Notes: generated by a model not told the origin, from the sequence alone. Shown: positions 1 through 9,276, counted from the first letter of the stretch. The stretch: DNA of 64,000 bases from Micromonospora parva (GCF_000718515.1 NZ_JNZS01000015.1:62001-126000), one strand, 5' to 3'. Made by a program: numbers and translations.

Positions 1-1
1 C

Positions 2-1081
2 CACCCGGACACGCTGCGCACCCGCAGCAATCTCGCCGGCGCCTACCGAGCCGTCGGTGACGTGCCTCGTGCGCGGGACGAGTATGTCCGGGTCCTACAA
101 GATCGTGAGCGCATCCTCGGACCCGATCACCCCGATACGCTGCGTACCCGCAACGACTTGGCCGGTGTGCTGGAGTCCCGCGGCGACTACGAGGAGGCGA
201 CGTCCCTTTATCGCGACGTGCTCGCAGATCGCACGCGGATCCTGGGTCGGGAACATCCCGACACCCTTCGCACCCGCAACGACCTCGCCCACGCGTACGT
301 CTCCCTCGGCCGGTTGGAGGAGGCAATCTCCCTCTACCGCGACGTCCTCGACGACCGGGTTCGCGTCCTCGGGCCGGACCACCCGGACACGCTGCGCACC
401 CGAAACAACCTTGCCAGCGTCCTGGAGTCCACCGGCCGGCTCGACGAAGCCACCGCAGTCTTCGAGCGCACCCTCGCCGACAGCATCCGCGTCCTCGGCC
501 CTGACCACCCGGACACGCTGCGCACGCGCAACGACCTCGCCGGGGTCTATCGACGGCAGGGCGAGCTTACGCGCGCCATCCCTATGTATGAGGAGACCCT
601 CGCCGCCTCGATGCGGGTCCTTGGCCGTAATCACCCGAGTACGCTGATCTCGCAAAGCGACCTAGCCGGCTCCTATCAGGACGCCGGCGACGTGATCCGA
701 GCGATCGAGCTGTACACCGAGACGTACGAGGAGAGCGCCCGGGTACTGGGCCGTGACCACCCCAGCACGCTGGTAATCGAGCAGAATCTCGCGGTGTCCC
801 TTGTGCTGGCGGGCCGCCGGGCCGAGGCGCTGGAACGGCTCAACGACGTCTTGGAGCGCGCCGAGCGGGTGCTGGGTACGCATCATCCGGACACCCTCGC
901 CGTGCTCGCCACGCTCGGGACGACGCTAGTGCGCATGGACGAGCTGCCGCGCGCCTTGGAGGTGTTCGAATCTGGATTGCGGCGAAGTAGGGAGGCACGT
1001 GGGCCGCAGCACCCATACACAAAGACGATGCGCCACAACGTCGACCTGGTTCGTGAGGCAATGGTCGGCGAGGAGTCCTGA
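2..1081 (+). CDS. Tetratricopeptide repeat protein, 3' part
   Basis: The reading frame is open from the window edge, so the true start lies upstream. The visible part is about nine 42-residue tetratricopeptide units, each marked by a HPDTLRTR-type motif (HPDTL six times, HPSTL twice, HPYTK once), with alternating charged helices. Such arrays are usually the C-terminal sensor or scaffold half of actinobacterial STAND/NB-ARC ATPases, but no ATPase motif is inside the window, so that link is inference from the family. The first five units are nearly identical at the DNA level, which points to recent unit duplication. It ends two bases before the next ATG, and a GAGGAG just before its stop codon can serve as that gene's ribosome binding site, so the two are probably co-transcribed. 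Confidence 0.85.
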   Translation, partial: HPDTLRTRSNLAGAYRAVGDVPRARDEYVRVLQDRERILGPDHPDTLRTRNDLAGVLESRGDYEEATSLYRDVLADRTRILGREHPDTLRTRNDLAHAYVSLGRLEEAISLYRDVLDDRVRVLGPDHPDTLRTRNNLASVLESTGRLDEATAVFERTLADSIRVLGPDHPDTLRTRNDLAGVYRRQGELTRAIPMYEETLAASMRVLGRNHPSTLISQSDLAGSYQDAGDVIRAIELYTETYEESARVLGRDHPSTLVIEQNLAVSLVLAGRRAEALERLNDVLERAERVLGTHHPDTLAVLATLGTTLVRMDELPRALEVFESGLRRSREARGPQHPYTKTMRHNVDLVREAMVGEES

Positions 1082-1083
1082 CC

Positions 1084-1533
1084 ATGGCCGACTCCGACAA
1101 CCTTTTCAGCGAGTTCGAGCCCGAGGATTACGTCGACAACAAGCCGATGATCCGGGTGCTGGCGCTGTCCGAGGGGAAAGCCCAGGAGACCATCATCCAG
1201 CTGCGCGCCCAGCACGAGACGATTCGCCGGAGCCTGGAGCGCAGCCAGCGCGAACTCAACGAAACCAAACTGAGCCACGAGCAGCGCAACGGCACTCAGC
1301 AGACCGAGATCGCGCGGTTGACCGGTGAGCTTGAGGCGACGAAACAGAGCCTCGCCGAACTGAGTCGCCAGTCGACCGTCGCGGTGGCGGTGGCCTGGGT
1401 GGGCACGGTGCTGATCGGCTTCGGGGTGAACCTGGTGACCGGAGATGATCAGCAGGCGCTCGGTCTGGCGCTGATCGGGCTGGGCGCGGTAGTGGGAGGG
1501 GCTGCATTCCTCATCCCCCGGCGGAAGCGGTGA
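1084..1533 (+). CDS. Small coiled-coil protein with two C-terminal membrane segments
   Basis: The product is 149 residues. The N-terminal 100 residues are acidic then strongly helical and rich in Q, E, R and L, as in a coiled coil. Two hydrophobic segments follow (about residues 96-116 and 121-142, the second rich in Gly/Ala), then a basic RRKR tail, so the coiled coil probably sits in the cytoplasm. It starts two bases after the TPR gene with a GAGGAG inside that gene's end, suggesting one operon. No enzyme motif is seen. It may anchor the TPR protein at the membrane, which is a guess from context. I do not recognise the family. Confidence 0.75.
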   Translation: MADSDNLFSEFEPEDYVDNKPMIRVLALSEGKAQETIIQLRAQHETIRRSLERSQRELNETKLSHEQRNGTQQTEIARLTGELEATKQSLAELSRQSTVAVAVAWVGTVLIGFGVNLVTGDDQQALGLALIGLGAVVGGAAFLIPRRKR

Positions 1534-1718
1534 TCTCCGCCTCGACACCGTTGGCTTGGAGAGGCGGCCGCTAGTTGCGCGCTGGAGGACGAAACCTCTA
1601 CCGATGGCGCGTGTCGCATCAAGCACTGGCCGAACTGCGAGCGGTCCCGCATGCGCTGATCTGCCGCACGTGGCGGACGGCGACTGAGGCCACCTGCCCC
1701 CGGACGACGCAGGACAAT

Positions 1719-2135
1719 GTGACGGTGCGCCATGAGCATCACGTCTTCCACAACCCGCCGTCGTCGACACCGGCCGAGGTACACGCCGCGCTCGACCGGG
1801 GCGAGTTGCCTGCCGCGCTGGATGCCATGGTCGGCACCGCACTGCACGGCGACGGAGACTGGAAAGAACTGCAGGACCTGCACCTTCGGCTACTTGAGCA
1901 CGAGGATCACCAAGTCAGTGCTCTCGCTGCAACGTGCCTGGGGCATCTCGCGAGGGTCTACGGTCAACTGGACGAACGCAAGGTAGTCGTCGCCCTGCGC
2001 CGAGCTCGGACGCTGCCACACACCAGCGGCACCGCCGACAACGCGCTGGAGGACATGCAGATTTTCCTCCGCCCGCGGCGCGCACGGTGGCGCCGACGGC
2101 TGCGGACCGCGATCCGCCCATGGACGTGGATCTGA
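1719..2135 (+). CDS. HEAT-like hypothetical protein
   Basis: The product is about 138 residues if it begins at GTG 1719, which has an AGGA a few bases upstream. The same frame is open back to 1575, but the extra N-terminus is low-complexity and has no ribosome binding site. The core has the pattern of a short helical repeat protein, with the motif LAATCLGHLARVYG typical of small HEAT-like proteins that accompany polymorphic toxins as possible immunity proteins. The C-terminus is very basic (RRARWRRR). No toxin gene is adjacent, so the immunity role is only a family-level possibility. Confidence 0.55.
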   Translation: MTVRHEHHVFHNPPSSTPAEVHAALDRGELPAALDAMVGTALHGDGDWKELQDLHLRLLEHEDHQVSALAATCLGHLARVYGQLDERKVVVALRRARTLPHTSGTADNALEDMQIFLRPRRARWRRRLRTAIRPWTWI

Positions 2136-2204
2136 CTCGAACGCAGCAATGCCATGGCGCCCGTGAGAGCTCCCCGACGGCTCGCGACGTACCACTGGCG
2201 GCGG

Positions 2205-2447
2205 TCAGCTCTGCTGGTAGTTCACCGCAGCGAATCCGCACGGCTGGCGCAGGTGCAGGTAGTAGGCGCCCTCGCCGTAGTCGTCCAGTTCCGCGCCGCC
2301 GATCAAACCCACATAGTCCATCGGTTGGCCGCAGCCGGGACAATCGGCGTGCTCGGCGTCCTGGATCCAGTCGGGCCAGCCGCTCAGCGTCGAGGCCCCC
2401 GATTCCACTTGCATGTGAGCATGAACGCCGCCACCGTCGGCCCGGTG
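2205..2447 (-). pseudogene. Truncated DUF1963 (YwqG-like) C-terminus
   Basis: Minus-strand translation gives about 70 residues that match the end of DUF1963/YwqG-type proteins: a WPDWIQD segment, a CPGCG zinc-like pair, an acidic Gly-rich turn and a terminal VNYQQS. The body of the protein, several hundred residues in the family, is absent. In its place, immediately upstream and in the same frame, is the stop codon of the DUF4913 gene. This looks like a chromosomal gene cut by insertion of the neighbouring mobile element, with the junction between 2415 and 2447. An internal ATG at 2414 is unlikely to be used. Confidence 0.6.
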
Positions 2448-2954
2448 TCAGTCCCACCACCTCCACCAGTTCTCTGGCGCGGACTCGGCCGGTACCTCCG
2501 GCGGCGAGTGGTGTCGCGTCTCCCCGAGGTCGCCGCCCGCAGCGCAGTTGCGGAATGGGCCGTCGTCGCCGTACAGGATTGGCAGTTGGTGGTCCAGTTC
2601 TCGCAGCCAGGACAGCATGCCGGTCATCTGTAGGCGGGCCTGTTCCCAGCCGTACCACAGGGCCGTCAGCCGGGTTACCGCTTCGTCATGGCGCCACCAT
2701 TGGTCGCACCAGTGCCAGCGGGTCATGCCGACCTCGCTGACCGGGCGCGGGAAGGTTGGCAGTAGGTAGGTGGTCACCCACTCCTCGACCGTCGAATACA
2801 GCGGCGGCTGGTCCCCGTCGCCGGCGTGCGGGCGCTCAGCTTGGGCTTGTTGCAGCTCAGCAACCCGCGCCGCCAATCTCGCCACCTCAGCGGCGAGCTC
2901 GTCGATGTGGGTAACCGCTCCCGCTTGGGCCTGTTGCGAGCTGATGGCCGTCAT
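2448..2954 (-). CDS. DUF4913 family protein
   Basis: The product is 168 residues. An N-terminal coiled coil (about residues 18-42) is followed by the DUF4913 core, with the motif WVTTYLLPTFPRP and a Trp-rich segment WHWCDQWWRHDEAV, and a Pro/Trp-rich end. DUF4913 proteins occur almost only in actinobacterial integrative elements and plasmids near transfer genes; their biochemical role is unknown. The start overlaps the stop of the upstream gene by four bases, so it is the last gene of a four-gene minus-strand operon with the relaxase and MobC-like genes. Confidence 0.85.
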   Translation of the reverse strand: MTAISSQQAQAGAVTHIDELAAEVARLAARVAELQQAQAERPHAGDGDQPPLYSTVEEWVTTYLLPTFPRPVSEVGMTRWHWCDQWWRHDEAVTRLTALWYGWEQARLQMTGMLSWLRELDHQLPILYGDDGPFRNCAAGGDLGETRHHSPPEVPAESAPENWWRWWD

Positions 2955-4099
2955 CGTGTCTGGCCCTGCATCGGCACCGCAGTGAGCACTGTCGCCGGCC
3001 GCTTCCCAGCGACTATGGGATTGATCTGGGCAACGCGAAGCTTTGGGAAGGCCTGCGCCCAGGCCGGCACCGTGAGTCTGTCAGCGTGGTGGACGGCAGC
3101 GGCGGTGGCGGCCATGTGATCAGCACTGTCGTCGTGGCGTGTGCCCGCCGATTGCCCGGCTGCGTGTTTGTCGGCAGGGGTACGGGGGTTGTCGGCCGTC
3201 CCGCCGTCGCGGACTCCTACACCGCGCTCGACAGCCGCTCGGCTCTGCAGGTCGCGCGCCAGGGCCTCTTCCACGTGACCCTGCGCCAGGCGGATTCCCT
3301 CGACCGGCAGCCCGTTAGCTTCGCCTGCTCTGATGGCCTCGTTCATTCCGGCAGCGAGGTCGCGGAGTAGCTGCACTGCGTTGCCAGCGGGCAGCCTCCC
3401 GACGGTTCGCCACTGGCGCTGCAACTCGTCGAGTGCCTCCGGCCGGACGTACTCCGCCAACTCCATCGCCTCCTGCCGAACCGCGGCGTCGAATTCATCG
3501 ACCGACCCGATGCCAGACGGTGGCAGCGCGGCCGGACCGTCGGGTGTGATCCCCTGTCGGTCGCGTGTGCCGCCGTGCGCGCGAGCCGCATGCTGGCGAT
3601 GGTATGAGCGCGCGTCGCGGTCCCAGACTTCCTGGGCAGCGGCACGCATGGCCTCAGAGATTGGTTTTCCGGCCTGGCGGTGGCGTTCATAAGCGCCCAT
3701 CAGGTCCGGGCGGATCTGCCGCAGCCGTCGCTCTGCGAACTCGGCCGCCCGCTGGGCTACCGGATCGCTACTCGCGTGGATCGTCGCAGTACGCCACACG
3801 GCGGCGGCTTCGGCGAAGGTAGCCTTGTTGACCAGCCAATCACCGTCCAGCGAAGCCGCCATTCGCTCGCGGTCCGCCCGTACCTTCGCTGCCAGACGGT
3901 CGGCTTCACGGCGGGCTTTCGCGGCGGCCTGTTCCCGGTGGGCCTCGCGTTCTCGTTCAGCAGCCTTGTTCTGGATGCCGACGGCGGCCCAGCGGGCGCC
4001 GGCCTCGCCGACGGTCGCCATTGTTGCGAGCCCTTGCAGAAACTGTTGGCGGGTCTCGGCCATCGGGTCTTCGTGGTGCTGCGGATGCGGCACGTGCAC
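2951..4099 (-). CDS. Helical protein of the mobilization operon
   Basis: The product is 382 residues starting at 4099, or 370 from an internal Met at 4063. It is alanine, arginine and glutamate rich. Residues about 40-85 form a long charged helix. The middle contains repeated amphipathic helices and the C-terminus is Pro/Ala rich. No membrane segment or enzyme motif is visible. It lies 13 bases after the relaxase stop and overlaps the DUF4913 start by four bases, so it is translated with the mobilization genes and may act in DNA processing or coupling. I do not recognise the family. Confidence 0.7.
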   Translation of the reverse strand: MHVPHPQHHEDPMAETRQQFLQGLATMATVGEAGARWAAVGIQNKAAEREREAHREQAAAKARREADRLAAKVRADRERMAASLDGDWLVNKATFAEAAAVWRTATIHASSDPVAQRAAEFAERRLRQIRPDLMGAYERHRQAGKPISEAMRAAAQEVWDRDARSYHRQHAARAHGGTRDRQGITPDGPAALPPSGIGSVDEFDAAVRQEAMELAEYVRPEALDELQRQWRTVGRLPAGNAVQLLRDLAAGMNEAIRAGEANGLPVEGIRLAQGHVEEALARDLQSRAAVERGVGVRDGGTADNPRTPADKHAAGQSAGTRHDDSADHMAATAAAVHHADRLTVPAWAQAFPKLRVAQINPIVAGKRPATVLTAVPMQGQTR

Positions 4100-4112
4100 C
4101 TCCCTTGCCTGC

Positions 4113-5546
4113 TCAGCGGCTGCGCGCGGTACGCCGGCCGCCTCTCACTGTCGGTGCGGGTGTTGACGTCGGAGTTAGCGGCACCGTTACCGCCCGTTGC
4201 CAGGTGCCCGCTACCACCCGCAGCGCGTCAGCTGCGGTCCGCGCCGCCTCGGCCTGGTGCAGGCGCTGCTGGGCGTTCCGCAGCTGTGCGAGGGTTTCGG
4301 CGAGCCGCGCCAGGTCCATCACCAACGCAAGGGCTGCGATTGTGTCGTCGTCACCGGAGACGCGGCCCATGAGCGCTACCAGGCGCGACATGGCGCGCAT
4401 CTCCTGGGAGCGGCTGGTGGTTTTCTGGACCCGGCCGTACAGGTCCCGGGCCGCGCGATCGAACACCTCAGCTGCCCGGTGCAGCGGCCCACGCCGGTCA
4501 CCCTCGGCCGAGGAGGCCAGGCTGGTGAGAAGGTCAGCTGCGGCAACCGCGGTGGCCTGCGCCCGTCCGGGCGCGGCATGGGCGTCGCGGCGGATGTCGT
4601 CGGCGGCCGCGGTGACCACCTTGGCGGCCTGGCGCATCGCGTCGACCCGTTCGCTCCGGCCGGGCGATGCCGGCAACGGCGCAGGGACGCCCCACCGCAG
4701 CCTCAGCTTCGGCAGTGTCATGTCGGGCGCCAACCGGCCTCCACTGAAGTACAACGGGTGCCCGCCGGCGGTGCGGGCCCCGGGAAGCGCCACCGCGTAC
4801 CCGGTGATCTGCCGGGGATCGGTGCTGCTGTGCCGCAGCCGGACCAGGATCCCCGACGCGCGTAGCCGGGCGAAGAACTCCTCCTGCGACCCGGCCGCAG
4901 CCACTGCCGTGCGTACCCGCCGGCGCAGCTCGTCCCGGGGCGTCTGGGCACGGCCGGCGCGACGGGCTTTGCTGACCTCAGCGGGATGGGGGCGGCGGTG
5001 GGCGGTGCGGTCAGCCGGCGGGACCCGGCGGTGGAGGTTGTAGCGGCGGGCGACGTTGTAGGTGGCCTTGACGCAACGCGGGTAGTCGTTGCGCATCCAG
5101 TCGGTGCGGCCGTCCTCGCGTACCAGCGTGGCGACGATGTGTACGTGATCGTCGGCATGACGCATGGCGATCCACCGCAAGCCCGGGTCGGTGGCGGTAG
5201 TCGCGACGCCGACCTCAGTGAGCATCTGCACCGCCATGTTCGCCCACGTCGTGTCGCCGACGGTGCGATGCCGATCCTCGGGGGCGAGCCGCATGCTGGC
5301 ATGCCAGACGAACTTCGTCGGCGGACGGTAGCCGGCGCGGACCGGCTGCTCCAGCAACGCCGTGAGCGCCCGGACGTTCCATCTGCCGCTGACGGTGAGT
5401 ACGGGCTCGAGGTCGGTCAGGCTGCCCGCGCCGTCCCACGCGGCCACCAGGTGCGGGTTGACGTGTTCTTCCGTCTTGCCTGGCCCCCACAGATAGCGCA
5501 GCAGGCCACCGACTCGTGAGCCACGCCGATGCACCCGCGTGATCAA
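4113..5546 (-). CDS. Relaxase / mobilization nuclease
   Basis: The product is 477 residues. Relaxases nick one strand at the origin of transfer and stay covalently attached while it is moved to a recipient. The metal-binding histidine cluster is present as H130-x3-H134-x-H136 in MRHADDHVHIVATLV, preceded by the conserved WHASMRLAPED segment (H82), which is the pattern of MobA/VirD2-type relaxases. Residues about 195-270 form a second conserved block and the C-terminal 150 residues are helical and arginine rich. The start overlaps the stop of the MobC-like gene by four bases. No type IV coupling ATPase or mating-pore gene is present, so the element would be mobilizable rather than self-transmissible. 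Confidence 0.88.
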   Translation of the reverse strand: MITRVHRRGSRVGGLLRYLWGPGKTEEHVNPHLVAAWDGAGSLTDLEPVLTVSGRWNVRALTALLEQPVRAGYRPPTKFVWHASMRLAPEDRHRTVGDTTWANMAVQMLTEVGVATTATDPGLRWIAMRHADDHVHIVATLVREDGRTDWMRNDYPRCVKATYNVARRYNLHRRVPPADRTAHRRPHPAEVSKARRAGRAQTPRDELRRRVRTAVAAAGSQEEFFARLRASGILVRLRHSSTDPRQITGYAVALPGARTAGGHPLYFSGGRLAPDMTLPKLRLRWGVPAPLPASPGRSERVDAMRQAAKVVTAAADDIRRDAHAAPGRAQATAVAAADLLTSLASSAEGDRRGPLHRAAEVFDRAARDLYGRVQKTTSRSQEMRAMSRLVALMGRVSGDDDTIAALALVMDLARLAETLAQLRNAQQRLHQAEAARTAADALRVVAGTWQRAVTVPLTPTSTPAPTVRGGRRTARSR

Positions 5547-5959
5547 CGCAGCTTCCTATCAATCCGGGAAATCACCTCGTCAAGCCGGACCACCGCCGCC
5601 GCGCAGAGCCGGACAGCTTTCGCCGACCAGTCGGGCAGTTGACCGGTGGCGTTGAACGCCGCCGCGGCCTGATTGACGTTGTTGCCGAACATCACCACGG
5701 CACGACGAGCGGCGAACAACTCGTGCTGCAGATCGCGTAAGTCGCCTGCCGTACCACCGGGTGCCTGAGCGGCGGACGCGGCGGCGACCGCGGCCTTCGC
5801 CGCGTAGCCGGTCGCGGTCAGCTGAGCGAGCGCCGCAGCCGCGTCAATGACGGCCTTCTCCTCGTCGGACAGCCTAAGCAACATCGCGCGCGAACGGGCC
5901 GGCCGGTTGTGGGCACGGTGGCGTGCCTTGCGGCGCGGGGCAGGCTGCTCACTGTCCAT
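5543..5959 (-). CDS. MobC-like relaxosome accessory protein
   Basis: I place the start at the ATG at 5959, giving 138 residues; the frame is open to 6172 but the extra stretch is not protein-like. The N-terminus is very basic (RRKARHRAHNR), followed by a short ribbon-helix-helix-like segment MLLRLSDEEKAVIDAAA and a helical domain with the MobC signature around FGNNVNQAAAAFN. MobC proteins bind the transfer origin and help the relaxase melt it. The four-base overlap with the relaxase start is typical of translational coupling. The transfer origin is expected in the 360 bases upstream, before the divergent recombinase gene. Confidence 0.75.
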   Translation of the reverse strand: MDSEQPAPRRKARHRAHNRPARSRAMLLRLSDEEKAVIDAAAALAQLTATGYAAKAAVAAASAAQAPGGTAGDLRDLQHELFAARRAVVMFGNNVNQAAAAFNATGQLPDWSAKAVRLCAAAVVRLDEVISRIDRKLR

Positions 5960-6317
5960 TGCCGCCACTGTGCGCCCGAAGCGTTGCCGGCGACGTCTGC
6001 GCCAGCGGTTACCGTAGTCGGCCCGGCCGCCGCGACGAGCGCCGCCTACTTCCCATTGCCAATCTGCGGCCGCGCCCGGCCACAGATTGATAAGCAATGG
6101 CCATATCTTGCTCCAACCGGCGCGTGTTCGATCAGATGCGATTACGCGCTGGTAGGCACGCACCTCGAACACCAGGTCGTCAAGCTGGCAACGCTCACTC
6201 CAGGCACCGAGTAACGGGAAACCAACATCGAAGAGCCAGCTTTCGATCTTCGAAAGGCAGGGCTCTGACCTGCGCCTTCACCAGTCCATCGCACCTAACG
6301 CGTGAATCCCGCATCCG

Positions 6318-7454
6318 ATGCGAGCGTCCGGCGTTGTACTCAGCGTGAAAGTCAGCGGCTCCGCCGGACTCAAGCTCGTCGCGGGCGTCGCGCTGCTACG
6401 GCCGGAAGAGCACGTGTTCGCGACGATGCTCGACGGCTGGCGCGATCAGCAGGCCGCCCGGAACCTGTCGCTGGCGACGATCGCGTCGCGGCTGCGAGTG
6501 ATCCGCGCTTTCTCCGATTACGTGACCAGCTATCCCTGGCAATGGCTGCCGCAGATGGTCGACGAGTGGAGCATGGATCTGCGTTCTGTCCGTGGACTGC
6601 GCCGCTCCACTCTGCGCGGCTACCAGGAAGCGGTCCGGCTGTTCTGCGACTACCTGACCGACCCGGCCTACGGTTGGGCCAAGGAGTGCGAGCAACGCTT
6701 CGGGTCCCACCCGGTGCAGGTCTGCCATGAGTGGAACACCGCGGTGCACGTACAGGACAACGAGGCCGACCCGGCCAAGCGGGCGTTCACCGCCGCCGAG
6801 CTGCAGGCTCTGTTCGACCACGCGGATGAGCAGGTCACGCGCATCCGCGGTGCCGGCCGCAAGGGCTGGCTGCCAGCGTTCCGGGACGCTGTGCTGCTCA
6901 AGACCGCGTACGCCTACGGGCTGCGCCGCAACGAGACCCGAATGCTCGACGTCGCCGACTTCGGTACCAATCCCTACGCGGCCGAGTTCGACGGGTTCGG
7001 CGTCTGCTACGTCCGCCACGGCAAGGCGATGAAGGGCTCCGCCCCGAAACGCCGCAGCGTGCTGACCGTGTGGCCGTGGGCCGTCGACATACTGCGCCAG
7101 TGGACGACCGAGGTGCGGCCGCTGCTGGCCCTTGACGGCAACCCGGCCCTCTGGCCGTCTGAGCGAAGCTCTCGCATCGGTCTGCAGCAGATCAACAGCC
7201 GGCTGTCGGCCTACCGCGATGCGCTCGGCCTCGGACCCGGCCTGGACTTCCACTCGCTTCGCCGCTCCTACGTCACGCACGTGATAGAGGGCGGCTGGGA
7301 TCCGTTGTTCGTGCAGCAGCAGGTCGGTCACGAGCACGCCTCCACCACTTCGATCTACACCTGCGTCTCGTCGGACTTTCGCACCCAGACCCTGCGCCGG
7401 GCGTTGGACCAGACACTGCACCAAGCCCTCGAACCCGCCGGAGCGATCGGATGA
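6318..7454 (+). CDS. Tyrosine recombinase, first gene of a three-gene recombinase operon
   Basis: The product is 378 residues. It has a SAM-like N-terminal core-binding domain (about 30-135) and the catalytic domain of lambda-integrase-type enzymes, with the expected residues visible: R203/R204 in GLRRNE, H312 and R315 in HSLRRSYVTH, H338 in GHEHAS, and the nucleophile Y347 in IYT. It should cut and rejoin DNA at specific sites. The stop overlaps the start of the XRE gene by four bases (ATGA), so the three genes are one operon. Similar trios are common in Streptomyces-like genomes and resemble multi-recombinase transposons of the Tn554/RIT type; that comparison is from memory. Confidence 0.88.
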   Translation: MRASGVVLSVKVSGSAGLKLVAGVALLRPEEHVFATMLDGWRDQQAARNLSLATIASRLRVIRAFSDYVTSYPWQWLPQMVDEWSMDLRSVRGLRRSTLRGYQEAVRLFCDYLTDPAYGWAKECEQRFGSHPVQVCHEWNTAVHVQDNEADPAKRAFTAAELQALFDHADEQVTRIRGAGRKGWLPAFRDAVLLKTAYAYGLRRNETRMLDVADFGTNPYAAEFDGFGVCYVRHGKAMKGSAPKRRSVLTVWPWAVDILRQWTTEVRPLLALDGNPALWPSERSSRIGLQQINSRLSAYRDALGLGPGLDFHSLRRSYVTHVIEGGWDPLFVQQQVGHEHASTTSIYTCVSSDFRTQTLRRALDQTLHQALEPAGAIG

Positions 7455-7792
7455 AACGCCAGGCCAGCTACCGATGGCGGCTGCGCAACGTGATGGCCGA
7501 GCACAACATGTTCAACACCACCGAACTGGTGCCGCTGCTCGCCGACCGCGGCATCATCTTGTCCGCCTCGCAGGTGCACCGGCTCGTCTCCGGTACACCG
7601 GAACGACTGTCGCTCGCGGTCCTCGCTGCACTGTGCGACATCTTCGACACCACGGCTGCCGAGCTGATCGTCACCACCGCGGAAAACCTGGCCCCACGCC
7701 GAGCAGCAGCGGCGGGGTCGGTCAACGACACGAACGCCGGCAACTCCGGGACGGTCCGTCCGCTGCGGGCCATCCTGCGCCCGGACCCGTGA
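7451..7792 (+). CDS. XRE-type helix-turn-helix protein
   Basis: The product is 113 residues. Residues about 8-70 form a Cro/C1-type helix-turn-helix, with LADRGIILSASQVHRLVSG as the recognition part and LAALCDIFDTTAAELI at the end of the fold, a sequence pattern typical of this family. The C-terminal 40 residues are low-complexity. It overlaps the recombinase before it and the one after it, which suggests obligate co-expression. It could regulate the operon or act as an architectural DNA-binding subunit of the recombinase complex. Confidence 0.8.
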   Translation: MKRQASYRWRLRNVMAEHNMFNTTELVPLLADRGIILSASQVHRLVSGTPERLSLAVLAALCDIFDTTAAELIVTTAENLAPRRAAAAGSVNDTNAGNSGTVRPLRAILRPDP

Positions 7793-9105
7793 TGACAGCT
7801 CCCGAGGTTCTGTGCTGCGACTGCGGCACCGTCCCACCTGGACGCCGCGGGAAACCACCGGTCTGTCCGTCATGCCAGCTGACCCGGCGCCTAGCCAAGC
7901 TCCTCGACGACGGCACCGGCGCACCAGCCGCCCGCCTCAACGCCCTTGCCACCCACCTGCACGCGACAGGAGCACCGGAGAAGACGCTGCACTGGCTGGC
8001 GCGATCCGGACCGGCCGAATTGCTGCGCGCGCTGGCCACCGGGCAACTCGAGCTCACTCACGAGGCCTTCCACTCCTGGCCTCGGCCGCTCGCCGCCGAC
8101 CACCTGCGCCGCCACCTGATCGCCTGCAACCTGCTACCACCAGCCGACCCGCATCTACTCGCCATCGAGGCGTGGCTGCACCGACACCTGGCCGCGATCG
8201 CCGAGCACCCGCACGAGCAACTGCTGCGCCGCTTCGCCGTCTGGCACCAACTCCCCCGGCTCCGCGCCGACGCCGCGACCCGGCCGCTGCGCGCCACCGC
8301 CAAACAGTACGCGACCGGTCAGTTCACCCAAGCCGAACTGTTCCTGAGCTGGCTGCACGAACGCGACATCAACCCCAGCCACGTCACCCAGTCCACGATC
8401 GACAACTGGTACGTCACTCACCGAGTCCACCAACGCCACCTGATCCGCGGCTTCCTGCTCTGGGCAACCGAACATCACCACCTGCCCCTGCACCTCATCC
8501 CGCACCGGGTCTCGTTCCAGCCCGGCTCCTCGCTCACCCAACAGCGCCGCCTGGCCCTGCTGCGCCGCTACCTCAGCGACGACACCGCCCCGGCACCGGC
8601 CCGGGCAGCAGCCGTGCTGATGCTGCCCTACGCCCAACCCTTGAGCCGCGTCCAGCACCTCACCCACGACGACCTGCTCGACATCGACGACGAGCCGCAC
8701 CTACGTCTCGGCGAACCACCCAGCCCGCTCCCACCCGCGGTCGCGCAACTACTAGACCGCCTGATCAGCAAGCGCGGCGACGACCAATGGCTGTTCCCCG
8801 GCCGACTACCCGGCCAGCCCGTCGCCTACAACACCCTGCACCGCTGGCTGCGCCAGCTCGATTTCCCACTCGTCGGGGCCCGCGTCTCCGCGCTGCGCCA
8901 GCTTGTGCTCCAAGCACCCGCGCCCGTCATCGCCGACGCGCTCGGCTTCCACCAGACCACCACCACCCGCCAGCGCGCCCACGCCGGCGCCACCTGGAAC
9001 CGCTATCCAGCCAGCCGCCACCGACCAGACCTCACTGACGCCGAATCGAGACAGGCAGTCGAGGAAGCGTGCTCAGGGTTCGGGCGGCCATATCTGACAC
9101 CGTAA
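7792..9105 (+). CDS. Zinc-ribbon second recombinase-like protein
   Basis: I choose ATG 7792, which shares bases with the XRE stop. The product is 437 residues. The N-terminus has two Cys pairs (CCDCG and CPSC, about 20 residues apart) that look like a zinc ribbon. The rest resembles a tyrosine recombinase: a helical core-binding region, then WLFPGRLPGQPVAYNTLHRWLRQL and SALRQLVLQ, in the positions of the box I/box II fold. The canonical HxxR is replaced by SALR, and the only Tyr in the right region is in NRYPAS, so catalysis is doubtful. It probably works as a partner of the first recombinase. Confidence 0.72.
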   Translation: MTAPEVLCCDCGTVPPGRRGKPPVCPSCQLTRRLAKLLDDGTGAPAARLNALATHLHATGAPEKTLHWLARSGPAELLRALATGQLELTHEAFHSWPRPLAADHLRRHLIACNLLPPADPHLLAIEAWLHRHLAAIAEHPHEQLLRRFAVWHQLPRLRADAATRPLRATAKQYATGQFTQAELFLSWLHERDINPSHVTQSTIDNWYVTHRVHQRHLIRGFLLWATEHHHLPLHLIPHRVSFQPGSSLTQQRRLALLRRYLSDDTAPAPARAAAVLMLPYAQPLSRVQHLTHDDLLDIDDEPHLRLGEPPSPLPPAVAQLLDRLISKRGDDQWLFPGRLPGQPVAYNTLHRWLRQLDFPLVGARVSALRQLVLQAPAPVIADALGFHQTTTTRQRAHAGATWNRYPASRHRPDLTDAESRQAVEEACSGFGRPYLTP

Positions 9106-9276
9106 GCGCGCGCCGGTGCCCGGCCCGGTTACCGAGCGCTACGGACACGCCTCCACCGCGCCCGGCCAGCGGCAGATCCGGATGGTCGCGAGTGCTCTCG
9201 GCCGGAGAAGATCGAGGTCATGGGGCATAGCTACCGCGCTGGCGGCGGTCCCTATGCTGACCCACCGCCCGGTGGG

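Noticed and set aside
7812..9038. Long plus-strand frame rich in Arg, Pro and Thr inside the second recombinase region
   Set aside because: It is a shadow frame of the zinc-ribbon recombinase gene, with low-complexity composition and no domain.
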